Source: JADLGL01 sp963667605 (GTDB lineage Bacteria; Pseudomonadota; Alphaproteobacteria; Rhizobiales; Kaistiaceae). Taken from it: 64,000 nt of DNA. The stretch covers positions 1 through 64,000 of the forward strand of contig CAXXUZ010000002.1 of NCBI GenBank assembly GCA_963667605.2, in the 5' to 3' direction. The notes under the pieces were generated by a model. It saw nothing but the letters and a program-made list of their open reading frames with translations, did no database searches and was not told the origin of the DNA. The stretch's first letter is position 1, and every line of letters begins with the position of its first letter. Positions 19,201 to 27,435 of this stretch are shown here, in pieces. Made by a program: the position numbers and the translations under genes.

Positions 19201-20321
19201 GATTTTTCTGGACTATTAACGACGATGCTCGCGAGGAACTTCTTGAAGTGTCCCTCCAAGGTGCGGAAGAGACAAGCATCGTTCGGCTACACCTCTGTGC
19301 GCCCTTTGGTAGTCATACTTGGCGGCTGCTCGACAAGTACGACCAAAGAGTAAAAGACCGGTATTGGCTGGAAGTCGGCCCAGAGTGGGGTCGGTATGGC
19401 GATGCAGAACTGGTTGAACTCATCGATCGCCTTTTGAGTGCGAATCGCCCTCGGGTCGCATTTCTCGCTATTCGGTTCGATTGGTCTCGAATCGAAACCT
19501 CGCGGCTGAAACGTATTCTTCTGGACATCGATAACAACAATGACATTGACATTGACCCAAGCGGCCGCTTTCAGTTGGAGGCCCACGACATTTCAGAAGC
19601 ACTGAGCGAGCTCGACGGGCGCAACGGCTCCAATCTGGAAGAGATGGCGCATCTTGAATTCAAGTACATCGACGCGCTTCAATTCAGTAAACATGGAATT
19701 CCCAACCTTGAGCGGTGGATGTCTGATTTCCCACTCGGGTTCGTCCAAGCCTTAGCACTAGTATTCAACCGCGACGATGGTAAACAAGATCCTCCCGGAT
19801 GGCAGGTAGACGACCCTCGGAAGAAATCAGCACTCTTTTCTGCCGCCCATGACCTCCTAATGCGCTTAAGCAGCATTCCCGGAACCGGCGAAGCAGGCCA
19901 AATCGATCAAGAACGCCTTTCGGACTGGATTGCCGAAACGCGGCGGCTTTGCGCGGAATACGGTCGTGCGGATATAGGAGACCAGTACATCGGCCAAATC
20001 TTGTCGAATTCTCCGTTTGACGAAACCGGTGCTTGGCCTTGCGCTGCGGTCTGCGATGCCATCGAACAGGTTGGATCCGAAGTAATCGGTGAAGGTTTCA
20101 ACATCGGTGTTCGTCAAGGGCGCGGCGCAACCACACGCGCGGTCGGTGAAGGAGGTAAACAAGAAAGAGAACTGGCCGAAAAATATCGCGGTTGGGCCAG
20201 ACAAAAATCTCCGCACTATCCCTATGTCGGGGCCGTTCTCGAAGGTATCGCAGCATACTATGATGCAGAAGCCAAATGGCACGATGACAATGCAAGAGTC
20301 AAAGAAAGGCTCAATCGTTGA
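16239..20321 (+). CDS. Giant HTH-nuclease-like protein, putative defence effector
   Basis: 1360 residues, intact. Residues 11-65 form an XRE/HigA-type helix-turn-helix (VTDAAARLGVGRPALSNMLN). Residues about 95-250 are a compact domain with GWDG (Asp151), WEFGVNRD (Glu171), KAEKDY (Lys181) and FIFVTPRIW; this spacing suits a PD-(D/E)xK nuclease fold, but that is my inference. Residues about 300-480 resemble a STAND-like NTPase region with a degenerate P-loop (FLVAADSADEAL lacks GKS/T) and a winged-helix-like segment (SPTVLRRRLSKI). The remaining 850 residues are helical repeats with no motif I recognise. There is no toxin partner. The position behind methylase and DUF262 genes suggests phage or plasmid defence with DNA sensing. 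ATG 16239 is chosen over upstream starts for its ribosome site. Confidence 0.6.
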   Translation: MQNRPPNTEHPAAFIRAHIIPSGMTVTDAAARLGVGRPALSNMLNGRSALSQQMAVRLEKAFGADSRDLLERQASFDRADRVSEEKVIAVPSYVPEFLTIKARQIHEWPNHNLEARQLFAVLLRKLVNSTGRDLQRVDFPGYDNAEDSGWDGLVEADSATPWLTEGQSGWEFGVNRDPGRKAEKDYSTRVRSISPFERAGYTFIFVTPRIWNGKTAWAKGKLEKGEWKEVRAYDARDLEQWLDVSISARMWFAEKLEMPTTGFETLDESWRRWSRASEPEISPAIFKTAVTAHRQAFKDWLTAPSERPFLVAADSADEALAFLACMFEQDEVASKLRDLAVVFDSATTLRKLAASPSPFIPVVYSEETERELAAIYRQRHCIAVHTPNAIDSKPDVTLRPLDYTSFEEALSAMGFEREDVNRYARESGCSPTVLRRRLSKIQAIRTPGWAEDAGIARNLIPITMVGAWHATSNADCEAVCILARKSYPDIEASISDMMRLPDTPVWSIGQYRGVVSKIDALHAIQHQVVQQEIKDFFFLAEYVLSEMDPALELPQDRRWTAALYGKVRDHSASLRDSICETLVLLSVHGNDLFRDRLGIDVQAYVSNLVHTLLTPLTIDKLLSHQDDLPNFAEAAPDTFLRLIEADLKQPAPVVIGLLKPVDSAPFSRNLRSGLLWALECLAWKHLGRVSLILAQLSRIAIDDNWVNKPINSLSALFRSWMPRTAAPLDERIKTLEMLMQRFPDIGWQLCVAQLDSGPQMAFPSHRPRWRNDAFGVGKMATEREYEAFRHKALDLALSWPEHGAETLGDLVERLHGLSETQQDEVWKLIDLWVASQPDDLAMASLRNRIRQSTLTRRSRRRGLRAAATDLARQAYERLEPYDPVIRHAGLFTSSWIEFSLDEIDEGEVDYEKHTQTIRKLRTAAISEIWAELGFNGLTALLSRCGSPTSVGDLLAPILTDTETQAAFIRQSLSVTDPPQEIMDWCIRGFFWTINDDAREELLEVSLQGAEETSIVRLHLCAPFGSHTWRLLDKYDQRVKDRYWLEVGPEWGRYGDAELVELIDRLLSANRPRVAFLAIRFDWSRIETSRLKRILLDIDNNNDIDIDPSGRFQLEAHDISEALSELDGRNGSNLEEMAHLEFKYIDALQFSKHGIPNLERWMSDFPLGFVQALALVFNRDDGKQDPPGWQVDDPRKKSALFSAAHDLLMRLSSIPGTGEAGQIDQERLSDWIAETRRLCAEYGRADIGDQYIGQILSNSPFDETGAWPCAAVCDAIEQVGSEVIGEGFNIGVRQGRGATTRAVGEGGKQERELAEKYRGWARQKSPHYPYVGAVLEGIAAYYDAEAKWHDDNARVKERLNR

Positions 20322-20442
20322 ACGCTCCGTGAAGCACCTCATCGACAGTCCACGCAAAAGCAACACCTAGCCGCAATATCGCATCGGGGGACTGCAAAAG
20401 GGCCTGTCGGCGCGCGGTACGTACCTTTGCCGCGACGTTGGG

Positions 20443-20706
20443 CTATCTCTCCACCCAGAAGCCTACCCGAATGGCACAGTGATCCGGATCCGGCTCTTGT
20501 CGCGACACCTCTCGGAACGAGCCTTCCACCAGCATCGCTTCTGCCCCGCCGCCGGCGACCAGGTGGTCGATAAATGGCGGGAACCTGGGATCGCAGCGGA
20601 ACGGTACGCCCCGGGTCAGCAGGCGGCGCGGCGGCGACAGTAGACGCCAAGCCCAGTCGCCGGGCACATCCAACCGGCGGTAGAAGTCGCCCAGGATAAC
20701 GAACAC
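20443..20706 (-). pseudogene. Endonuclease/exonuclease/phosphatase-family fragment
   Basis: 87 codons with VFVILGDF and FIDHLVAG, the C-terminal half of the DNase I-like (EEP) fold, where the Asp of GDF and the DH pair are catalytic. Usual GDFN has become GDFY. The upstream part is degenerate with stops, so the N-terminal half is lost. It sits between the giant gene and the small membrane gene and is likely ordinary genomic debris. Confidence 0.6.
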
Positions 20707-20867
20707 CGTGCCCTCCGCCCAGCGCCAGTGCCTGAATCAACAATGCCAGCAAGGAATATCCGGCCACGCGCATCTCCATCTCCTTATCCGAAGAACCGGC
20801 ACGATCCATGTTGAACGATGTCGGCGCGCCGTTTCCTGCTGCGCAGCCGGCCCGCCGTCCGCTGCGC
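20707..20867. other. Degenerate stretch upstream of the EEP fragment
   Basis: On the minus strand the frame leading into the EEP fragment contains a stop (tryptophan-rich stretch before AEGTVFVILGDF). I see no intact gene here. Confidence 0.3.
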
Positions 20868-21080
20868 TCACCCGTTATGCGCCAGCCACCGCCAGGCGCC
20901 CCACACCGGAAGGCTTAGCACCACCGCCCAGATAGCGATCGCCACGGGGCCGAGCAGCCCCGCAAACACCGACGCCGCCACGGTTATCGCGCCAAGAGCG
21001 ATGCCGGCCCACCAGGCGCCGCGCCGGTATCCGGCAGGGTTTCCTCGTTTCCTCGAACCGAAGGTCGGCCGGCCCGTCAT
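20868..21080 (-). CDS. Small two-helix membrane protein, unknown
   Basis: 70 residues from ATG 21080. A basic N-terminus (SRKRGNPAGYRRGAWW) is followed by two hydrophobic helices (about 22-42 and 46-66). The positive-inside charge suggests both ends in the cytoplasm. I do not recognise the family. It lies downstream of the topoisomerase remnant. Confidence 0.45.
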   Translation of the reverse strand: MTGRPTFGSRKRGNPAGYRRGAWWAGIALGAITVAASVFAGLLGPVAIAIWAVVLSLPVWGAWRWLAHNG

Positions 21081-21151
21081 CGTAACGCAACCAGCGGGAT
21101 TCCAGACCGGCTCGGCGGTTGTCGACCGTTGTCGATTACTTCGCCAACCTG

Positions 21152-21202
21152 CCCGCTGGCGCACCCTCCCCGCTGGCGCACCCTCCCCGCTGGCGCACCC
21201 TC
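21152..21202. repeat. Three tandem copies of a 17-bp unit
   Basis: CCCGCTGGCGCACCCTC occurs three times head to tail. Unit length 17 is not a multiple of three. It lies just beyond the end of the topoisomerase remnant. Confidence 0.9.
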
Positions 21203-21224
21203 CCGCGGCACCTGCGGAAAACCC

Positions 21225-22444
21225 CTACAGCCACCCACGCTCGCGAAAAGCATCGAGATCGACGCCGGGCGGCGCATACCAGCCGTCCGCGCCATATCTG
21301 GCGCCCAGGCCGAACGCCAGGTCCTTGTTTCCGTATGGAATACGAAGCGGCGTCGGCGATCCGTCGTTCGACTGCGGGCCTCCCGCTGACGCACCTGTAT
21401 TGTCGTGTTGAGATTTCCGCCGCTGCCGCGGCTTCACCGGCTGCGACCTTGCCCCGTTGCCCGACCGGGCAATCCCGTCGCTCCCCGGTTTTCCACCCCC
21501 TGAGGCGCCAGGCGTCGGCCCGCCCACGGCGACACCGGTTTCTGTCCCTGGCTCTGCCCGGGCGCATGCCGGTCGAGGAATGCCCGGCACACCGCCGCAG
21601 ATTTCGTGTAGCCCCTGGGGGGCTTGATGCCCTTCCGCTTCGCAATCGACGCCGCATATTTCCTCATCGCCGCCGTCGGCGGCCGGTCCCCGGCGCCCGG
21701 TGCCTCTCCCGGGACCAGCGTTTCGCCATCATCGCCCCGCGCCGCGAGCTTGCCGATGATGCGCCGGGCGGAGTCGCACACCGCGTCGATCGCGTCCATC
21801 ATCTCCTGCCTGCCGGTCAGGACATCGTCGAGCAGGCACTCCATCTCCGCCGTCACGCCCGGATCGACCAGCCCCGGATCGGCGCGTTCGAGAACGCCGA
21901 ACAGGGCGAGCCCCCGTTCCGTCGGCACGACGTTCTTGCCCTGCGCCGCCAGGAACCCCTGCTTCTTCAGCCCGGAAATGATTTCCGCCCGCGTCGCCGG
22001 CGTGCCGATCCCCTTCGCGTCCTTCAGCCGCTCGCGCAAGACTTCGTTCCCGACGAAACGCCACGCGTTCTGCATTGCCTCGATCAGGGTGCCCTCCCCG
22101 TAGCGCGGCGGCGGCCGGGTCTCCTTGTCCTCGATCGCGGGATCGCGCAGCCGCGCGGTCTCCCCGTCCCGAAGTACCGGCAGCGCCTGCGCCGCCTCGC
22201 CCTTCTCGTCGTCGGGCCGCCAGTCCGGAAAGGCGTCGCGCCAGCCGGCGTCGATCGGCTGGCGTCCCGCCGCACGGAACTCGAAGCCGCGGACATCCAG
22301 CGTCACCGTGGTCTGCCGGTAGCGGTAGTCCGGCATCGCCGCCGCCAGGTAGGACCGCGCGACCGCGTCGAACAGCTTCTTCTCGTCCGGCGACAGACGA
22401 GGCCAGACCTCCTTCAGCTCGCCGATCGTGTTCACGTTCGGCAC
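21225..22444 (-). pseudogene. topB: DNA topoisomerase III remnant, 5'-truncated and frameshifted
   Basis: The frame ending at 21434 reads NVNTIGELKEVWPRLSPDEK, then AKGIGTPATRAEIISGL and AKRKGIKPPRGYTKSA, typical of plasmid/ICE-type TopB after the active-site domain. The active-site Tyr region and the Toprim domain are missing because the IS3 fragment at 22445 cuts the gene. The tail ending at 21225 in another frame encodes a DUF5710-like end (GARYGADGWYAPPGVDL), the usual TopB C-terminal zinc-free module, so one more slip lies between 21434 and about 21590. TopB genes of this type travel on integrative conjugative elements. Confidence 0.75.
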
Positions 22445-22558
22445 TGTCCGGCGTCAGCGCCCCTGGGACAGATTGGGCGGATTGAACAAGAGAGGGTTTC
22501 TGGCTCATCTTAACCCACGAGGGATTGAAGATGAGACGGAACACCAATCACCAGAAAG
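22445..22558 (+). mobile_element. Fragment of the IS3 element (5' end), inverted
   Basis: The first 114 bases of the element in plus orientation, from TGTCCGGCGTCAG to the first orfA codons (RRNTNHQK), cut by the left end of copy A2. It is the partner of the 3' fragment at 10492-10750. Confidence 0.88.
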
Positions 22559-22633
22559 TGTCCGTCGTCAGGTAATTTGGAACCGATGAGCGGCCTGATT
22601 TAAGAGAGGGTTCGGCCCATCTGGTTGGTCATT

Positions 22634-23614
22634 TTATGCGGCGGTTTTGCGGTATTGCAAGCGCCGGGTTTGTAGCGTCTTTTGTTTGATCTTTTCTCTT
22701 TTCAACAGGATGGTCTGGCCGCGCCCGAAGTAGACATCGGCCGGCGTGAGGTTGCCCAGGCTCTCGTGGTAGCGGTGATAATTGTAGTGGCCGACGAAGG
22801 CCTCGATCTGTGTCTCCAAGTCGCCAGGCAGATAGTAATTTTCCAAAAGGATGCGGTTCTTCAGGGTTTGATGCCAACGCTCGATCTTGCCCTGGGTTTA
22901 CGGATGATAGGGAGCGCCGCGAATGTGCTCCATATCGCGGTCGTCGAGCCATTTGGCCAGATCGTCGGCGATGTAGCTGGAGCCGTTGTCAGACAGGAGC
23001 CGTGGCTTGTGAATGACCGTTGCCCGATCGCGACCTGACGCCTTGAGCGCCAGTTCCAGCGTATCGGTGACGTCCTCGGCCTTCATCGTGGTGCAGAGCT
23101 TCCACGCGATAATGGTGCGCGAGAAGTCGTCGAGCACGGTGGAGAGGTAGAACCAGCCCCAATCAATGACCTTGAGGTAAGTGAAGTCGGTCTGCCAGAG
23201 CTGGTTTGGCGCCGTGGTCTTGTCCTGGAACTCGTCGGACGCCTTGAGGACGATAAAGGCCGGGCTGGTGATCAGATCATGGGCCTTGAGCAGTCGATAA
23301 ACCGAGGATTCCGATACAAAGTAGCCCTCTGTGTCTGTGAACCGGACAGCCAGTTCCCGCGGCGACAGATCCGTCTCGTCCAGCGCCAGCTGTACGATCC
23401 GGTCTCTCACCTCATCGGGGATACGGTTCCAGACTTGGCCAGGCCGCGAGCGGCGGTCCTCCAGGGCCTCCGGTCCGCCGGTCAGACAGCGGTCGTACCA
23501 GCGATAAAACGAGGTGCGGGGAATGCCCAACTGCGCCAGCGTGCGCTTGGCCGGCAGATGGGATCGCTCAACCAGCCGGATGATCTCCAGCTTCTCCGAT
23601 AGTGGATACCTCAT
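22634..23614 (-). pseudogene. IS3-family transposase OrfB, interrupted by TAA (copy A2)
   Basis: Same as in copy A1: the TAA at 22898-22900 falls between GAPYHP and TQGKIERW, before the catalytic Glu. The shared nonsense codon means the two copies descend from an already damaged element. Confidence 0.9.
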
Positions 23615-23991
23615 GCCTCCTCTCCCCCATCCGCGATCATGCTTTTTTTGAGTAGACGGTTGTCCAGCGTCAGGTCAGCAACGGCCTCCTTGAGTGCCAG
23701 TGCCTCACTGCGAAGATGCCGGACCTCATCGGAGGTAGCCTCACGGGCAGTGTCACCCGCCAGGCGCTTCTTCCCGGCCTCCAGGAAGTCCTTCGACCAG
23801 CGGTAATAGAGGTTCTGGTTGATCCCCTCACGGCGACACAGCTCAGCGATACTGTCCTCGCCGCGCAGGCCCTCCAGAACGATCCGGATCTTCTCTTCGG
23901 CGCCGAACTGCCGACGAGTCGCCCGCCGGATGTCCTTCACGACCTTCTCGGCCGATGCTTTCTGGTGATTGGTGTTCCGTCTCATCTCCAA
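23611..23991 (-). CDS. IS3-family transposase OrfA (copy A2, intact)
   Basis: 126 residues with a homeodomain-like helix-turn-helix (EDSIAELCRREGINQNLYYR) and a leucine-rich C-terminal coiled coil (VADLTLDNRLLKKSM) used for assembly with OrfB. Its stop overlaps the orfB start. Confidence 0.9.
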   Translation of the reverse strand: MEMRRNTNHQKASAEKVVKDIRRATRRQFGAEEKIRIVLEGLRGEDSIAELCRREGINQNLYYRWSKDFLEAGKKRLAGDTAREATSDEVRHLRSEALALKEAVADLTLDNRLLKKSMIADGGEEA

Positions 23992-24071
23992 TCCCTCGTG
24001 GGTTAAGATGAGCCAGAAACCCTCTCTTGTTCAATCCGCCCAATCTGTCCCAGGGGCGCTGACGCCGGACA

Positions 24072-24641
24072 CCAAAAACCAGCTCGCAGGGATTTCATTC
24101 GTGGTCGGTCGCCGAGGTCCAGCGGTACGAGGCGAGGCACCCGATTGGCACGCAAGCGCGCCTCGCGTTCGCGATACTACTATACACGGGCCAACGCCGC
24201 AGTGACGTCGTAAACTTCGGACGCCAGCATGTAAGTGACGGTTGGCTACGGTTCACGCAGCACAAGAATCGGAACCGCGAGCCGATCGCGCTCGAAATAC
24301 CGATCCGGCCAGAGCTTCAAGCAATCATCGATGCCAGCACGACCGGCGACCTTACCTGGCTAGTGACGTCATTCGGCCGCCCTTTCAAGTCGGCCGGGTT
24401 CGGTAACAAATTTCGGACGTGGTGCGACGAGGCGGGCTTGCCACATTGTAGTGCGCACGGCTTACGGAAGGCGGCGGCAACTCGCCTTGCCGAGGCCGGC
24501 GCGACCGAGCAACAAATCATGTCCATCACCGGGCACCGGACGTCGCAAGAGGTGACGCGCTACACCCGCGCGGCCCGCTAAAAAGTACTCGCCGAGCAGG
24601 CGTTCGTGCTAGACAATCAAACGGAAAAGGACAAAGCCTAA
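24072..24641 (+). pseudogene. Tyrosine recombinase (phage-type integrase), 5'-truncated, nonsense
   Basis: The frame is open from the first base after copy A2. It reads TGQRRSDVV (first catalytic Arg), SAHGLRKAAATRLA (H-x-x-R), TGHR and VTRYTRAAR (Tyr). A TAA at 24579-24581 interrupts a tail that continues KVLAEQAF and ends at 24639-24641, where family members usually have Gln. The N-terminal arm- and core-binding domains are missing. It is not the integrase of the right-hand prophage (39905-40888) and marks a second integration event. Confidence 0.82.
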
Positions 24642-24696
24642 CGAAGTCAATGCTAGACACGAGTTCCGCTAACTCATTGATTTCATTAATCGTTGG

Positions 24697-24713
24697 CACT
24701 CCCACTGGGAGTG
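24697..24713. other. Perfect hairpin between integrase remnant and phage block
   Basis: CACTCCCACTGGGAGTG: 7-base arms, 3-base loop, no T-tract. It lies between converging genes and could be a weak terminator or an attachment remnant. Confidence 0.35.
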
Positions 24714-24716
24714 TGG

Positions 24717-25004
24717 TCACCGCCGGAACCCAAGAATTGGTGGACGGCCACCGGATCTCGATCCGAACGTCCGAAGCAGGAAGGAATTGCGGAGTTCGAC
24801 GCGGTCACGGACGGCCGCAATGCGGGCGAGGCGGGCGCGCTCCTCCTCGGTCGCCAAGATCTTCTCCTGCTCGGCCTTCAGTTCTTCTTCGTTCTGAGGG
24901 ATGCCCTCGACCTCACCAAAATCAGCGAGCGTCTTGCGTTTCCCGAGGTTGGGAAAGAGCAGCGGCTTCCCCGCTTCCAGCCGCCTTTTCCTGATCCGCG
25001 CCAA
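24717..25004 (-). CDS. Small phage protein downstream of terminase, unknown
   Basis: 95 residues from TTG 25004. Basic start (ARIRKRRLEAGKPLLFPNLG), then a charged helix (NEEELKAEQEKILATEEERARL). It overlaps the 3' end of the next gene upstream by 83 bases in another frame. I do not recognise the family. It could instead be the tail of that gene after a frameshift. Confidence 0.45.
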   Translation of the reverse strand: MARIRKRRLEAGKPLLFPNLGKRKTLADFGEVEGIPQNEEELKAEQEKILATEEERARLARIAAVRDRVELRNSFLLRTFGSRSGGRPPILGFRR

Positions 25005-25419
25005 CCGTCGTCCCCGCTACGATTTTGCCACCGTGAGCGAGGCAGTCTTGCAGGAACCTATCGGGGCGCAACGCACGGGACGGTATGCCCGTGATGTCGA
25101 TAATCTTCGAGACGCAATAATTGACCGGATGCCACCAAATCCGCTCGGGCTGACTTGTGTCTGCCGGCAGATACTCGACCACTAGGCAGTCCTTCATCAT
25201 GGTGTCGATCGCAGTCGCGGCGTGCCGCTCGTGCATCACCGCGAATTCGGTCCCATGGAAGGTCCAGCCGTAGAACACCCAAAGTTTTTGCACCGGCACG
25301 TAACCGAAAGCGGAGACGTGCTTGTACCGCCCGGGAATCATCTCGACCCACCAAAGCGGTGAGCTCGGCCGGAAGCAGATGAACCACTGTGCTGGTCGGA
25401 CTTCGATCGGCCTCCACAT
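24922..25419 (-). CDS. Phage protein following the large terminase, unknown
   Basis: 165 residues, rich in aromatic residues (WFICFRPSSPLWWVEMIPG). Compact alpha/beta look up to about residue 140, then a low-complexity end that overlaps the next gene. Family unknown. It follows the large terminase gene by 86 bases in the late direction, where a portal gene would normally stand, so the structural module is missing or moved. Confidence 0.5.
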   Translation of the reverse strand: MWRPIEVRPAQWFICFRPSSPLWWVEMIPGRYKHVSAFGYVPVQKLWVFYGWTFHGTEFAVMHERHAATAIDTMMKDCLVVEYLPADTSQPERIWWHPVNYCVSKIIDITGIPSRALRPDRFLQDCLAHGGKIVAGTTVGADQEKAAGSGEAAALSQPRETQDAR

Positions 25420-25505
25420 TTGTAAAACGGCCTCAGATTATGCGTCTTTCTATGCGTCGCTGCTTCACGGTTGACAGAAAATCGCCATTTTCGGGTTTGG
25501 TTGCC

Positions 25506-27140
25506 TCAGCCCCTGCCCCTCCGTCTCGAGCGGCGCCGTGGCACCAAATTGACCGGCTGCGGCCTCTTTCCCCTCCCGACCATCGCCAGCCCCGCACCCT
25601 CGCCGAGCTCGGCGTATTGAACCGAGTCTGCGATGTCGGAATGCTTGTCCTTGACCGGCTTCCGCTCGTTGGTCGGGTTGGCCTGTTCCTTCGGGAAGTG
25701 ATAGCCGCCACTCAACGCCATCTTCAGGCGCGTGCAACGCGGGCTAATCACGATCGCCGGGCGGCCGCGCACCAACAGATCGAGCTTGTATTCGACCGCC
25801 TCAATTCGGGTCTGGATGTTGTTGCCGGGCACCGGCGCCGGCTGCACCCTCAAGCCATGACGATCAAACACATCGTAGGCCGTGTGCTCGTCTGCTTGCG
25901 TCCGATCCTGGCCTTTCGGATCGCCCCATATCCGCAGCTCACCCTTCCGCGCCAGCACCCATGGGTAGTGCAACGCCAGCACCTCCCGGACCACAGGCGC
26001 AAACTTCGTGGCACCCGCGTTCTCGAGCGCGGCATCAAACTGATATTGTCGCTGGCCATTGATCGTCTGCGAGAACACCGCCGCCGGCCGACGGCCAAAG
26101 TCCATGCCAACTACGACGTCCTGATAGGGCACGGGCTCGAGCGGCTCGGTTGCCATGTGAACATGCTCGTCGAAGCTCGGCCACACCGGATCCCCCTCGA
26201 CTCGAGGCACGATCTTGTTGGCGAGGTTGGCCTGGATCCATCGGATCGGCTTGCCGCGCCGCGCACGTCGGTAGTAATTCTCGCCCGGTATTTCCTCAGG
26301 CGAGTCGGCGTTCTGGTCGGCGAGCCATCTCAGATTTTCGGCTTCGGGATTGACGCGCCAGTCGACAACGCGGCCGCTGCCGTCCTTAACCTCGAGGAGC
26401 GCCGGCGGCTGCACGAAATAGGCGAGCTCCGGCGGCCGCTCGAAGGCCATACGATCGTCCAGAGACATATCATCAGGCAGCGGCACCTCGCCGGTGATCT
26501 TCGGAAGCCAATGGCTCTCGGGCGGCGCATTCAGATCGGCAATCGTGCCTGACCATCGCGAGCCGCCGTCGATTGCGCGGGGATAGCGCCCAACCCGGCC
26601 GTGACCAGCGAAGAACGATGGCATGTCGGCAAACTCAAGCTCGTTCCACCACCAGCCGGTCGGCTCGAGCGATCGAAACTGCGCCTCGGCCTTGGTGTCG
26701 TCGATCGCCGCGAACCAGACGTCGAGCTCAATATCCCCGACCCTGATTTCGTGCAGATAGGGCCGACTACCCGTGAACAGCTTCCCGTATTCCGCCTCGG
26801 GAAACCATTCGAGCCAAGTTTCCAGCGTCGTCGTCTCGATCCGCGGGTAAGTGTCGCGCATCACGAACCAGCGAGACTTCTGCCTACCGCTCTCGCCCCG
26901 ATTCTGCTCAACAGCGTGCTGCCAAATTCGCTGACAGCAAGCAGTCGACGTACCGGAGCCCCAGGGTCCTCGAATGATCGCCAGCTCTGACCGATCGAAC
27001 AAGAACCGAGTCAGCTCCCGACCGTCGGGTGTGTAGATCTTGCGGCCATGGGCGTCGCGCTCGACCTGCGGCCGCGCCGGCCGGATCGCCTCAAGCTGAT
27101 GCGCCCGCTCGCCAGCCCAATAGGCGCCCGCTGCCGTCAT
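25506..27140 (-). CDS. Phage terminase, large subunit
   Basis: 544 residues. The ATPase domain has a P-loop-like RGPWGSGTSTACCQ and a Walker B/coupling region (PTGWWWNELEFADM). The C-terminal RNase H-like nuclease domain has VVVGMDFGRRPA (first Asp) and DKHSDIADSVQYAE (last Asp). The enzyme packages phage DNA into proheads and cuts concatemers. The start ATG overlaps the stop of a 56-residue gene (ATGA), which fixes the start. The small subunit gene lies further upstream. Confidence 0.92.
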   Translation of the reverse strand: MTAAGAYWAGERAHQLEAIRPARPQVERDAHGRKIYTPDGRELTRFLFDRSELAIIRGPWGSGTSTACCQRIWQHAVEQNRGESGRQKSRWFVMRDTYPRIETTTLETWLEWFPEAEYGKLFTGSRPYLHEIRVGDIELDVWFAAIDDTKAEAQFRSLEPTGWWWNELEFADMPSFFAGHGRVGRYPRAIDGGSRWSGTIADLNAPPESHWLPKITGEVPLPDDMSLDDRMAFERPPELAYFVQPPALLEVKDGSGRVVDWRVNPEAENLRWLADQNADSPEEIPGENYYRRARRGKPIRWIQANLANKIVPRVEGDPVWPSFDEHVHMATEPLEPVPYQDVVVGMDFGRRPAAVFSQTINGQRQYQFDAALENAGATKFAPVVREVLALHYPWVLARKGELRIWGDPKGQDRTQADEHTAYDVFDRHGLRVQPAPVPGNNIQTRIEAVEYKLDLLVRGRPAIVISPRCTRLKMALSGGYHFPKEQANPTNERKPVKDKHSDIADSVQYAELGEGAGLAMVGRGKRPQPVNLVPRRRSRRRGRG

Positions 27141-27307
27141 CCGAGCCGCAAAGTCTTGATCGGCGGGCCGGATCCACGAGACAACTGGATTGCGGCCTTA
27201 ACGGCCTCCCTGGCGGTTGCGCCGGCCCACACTGTCCAATTTGGCGGCGGCCTCACTGCGCAATCTGCATAAGCTTCCGGTAAGCTGTACGCAGCACGAA
27301 CAGCCAT
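27137..27307 (-). CDS. 56-residue phage protein coupled to the large terminase
   Basis: From ATG 27307 behind a strong GGAGGTGG ribosome site, 56 codons read to TGA 27137-27139, overlapping the terminase ATG (ATGA). The product is Trp- and Pro-containing (RPPPNWTVWAGATAREAV) with a single helix after it. The ribosome site and coupling make it a real gene. No family known. Confidence 0.65.
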   Translation of the reverse strand: MAVRAAYSLPEAYADCAVRPPPNWTVWAGATAREAVKAAIQLSRGSGPPIKTLRLG

Positions 27308-27435
27308 CAACCACCTCCAACCGATTTCAGGAAAAAACTCTCGCTAGCAGTACGAATTGAGATACCGCTCGCCGTTTTTGGGGGCCGGGTCGCCTGGCGC
27401 GGCTGCTCAGATCGAGGGGGCCGGGGTGCCGTTCT

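Larger units (their letters stand above)
10492..22558. mobile_element. Putative imported circular unit between IS copies
   Basis: Bounded by fragments of one IS3 copy (3' part left, 5' part right), each abutting a full copy in direct orientation. Joining the two ends through one full copy gives a circle in which a full copy lies inside the fragmented one. Carries helicase remnant, methylase, DUF262, giant HTH protein, EEP fragment, small membrane gene and topB remnant. Inference from junction order. Confidence 0.55.
22559..24071 (-). mobile_element. IS3-family insertion sequence, copy A2
   Basis: 1513 bp, same orientation as A1 and near-identical to it. orfA is intact; orfB has the same TAA as in A1. 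Left neighbour is the 5' fragment of another copy; right neighbour is a truncated integrase gene. Confidence 0.92.

Noticed and set aside
25389..26552. A 387-codon plus-strand frame over the large terminase
   Set aside because: Antisense shadow; the minus strand has complete terminase motifs.
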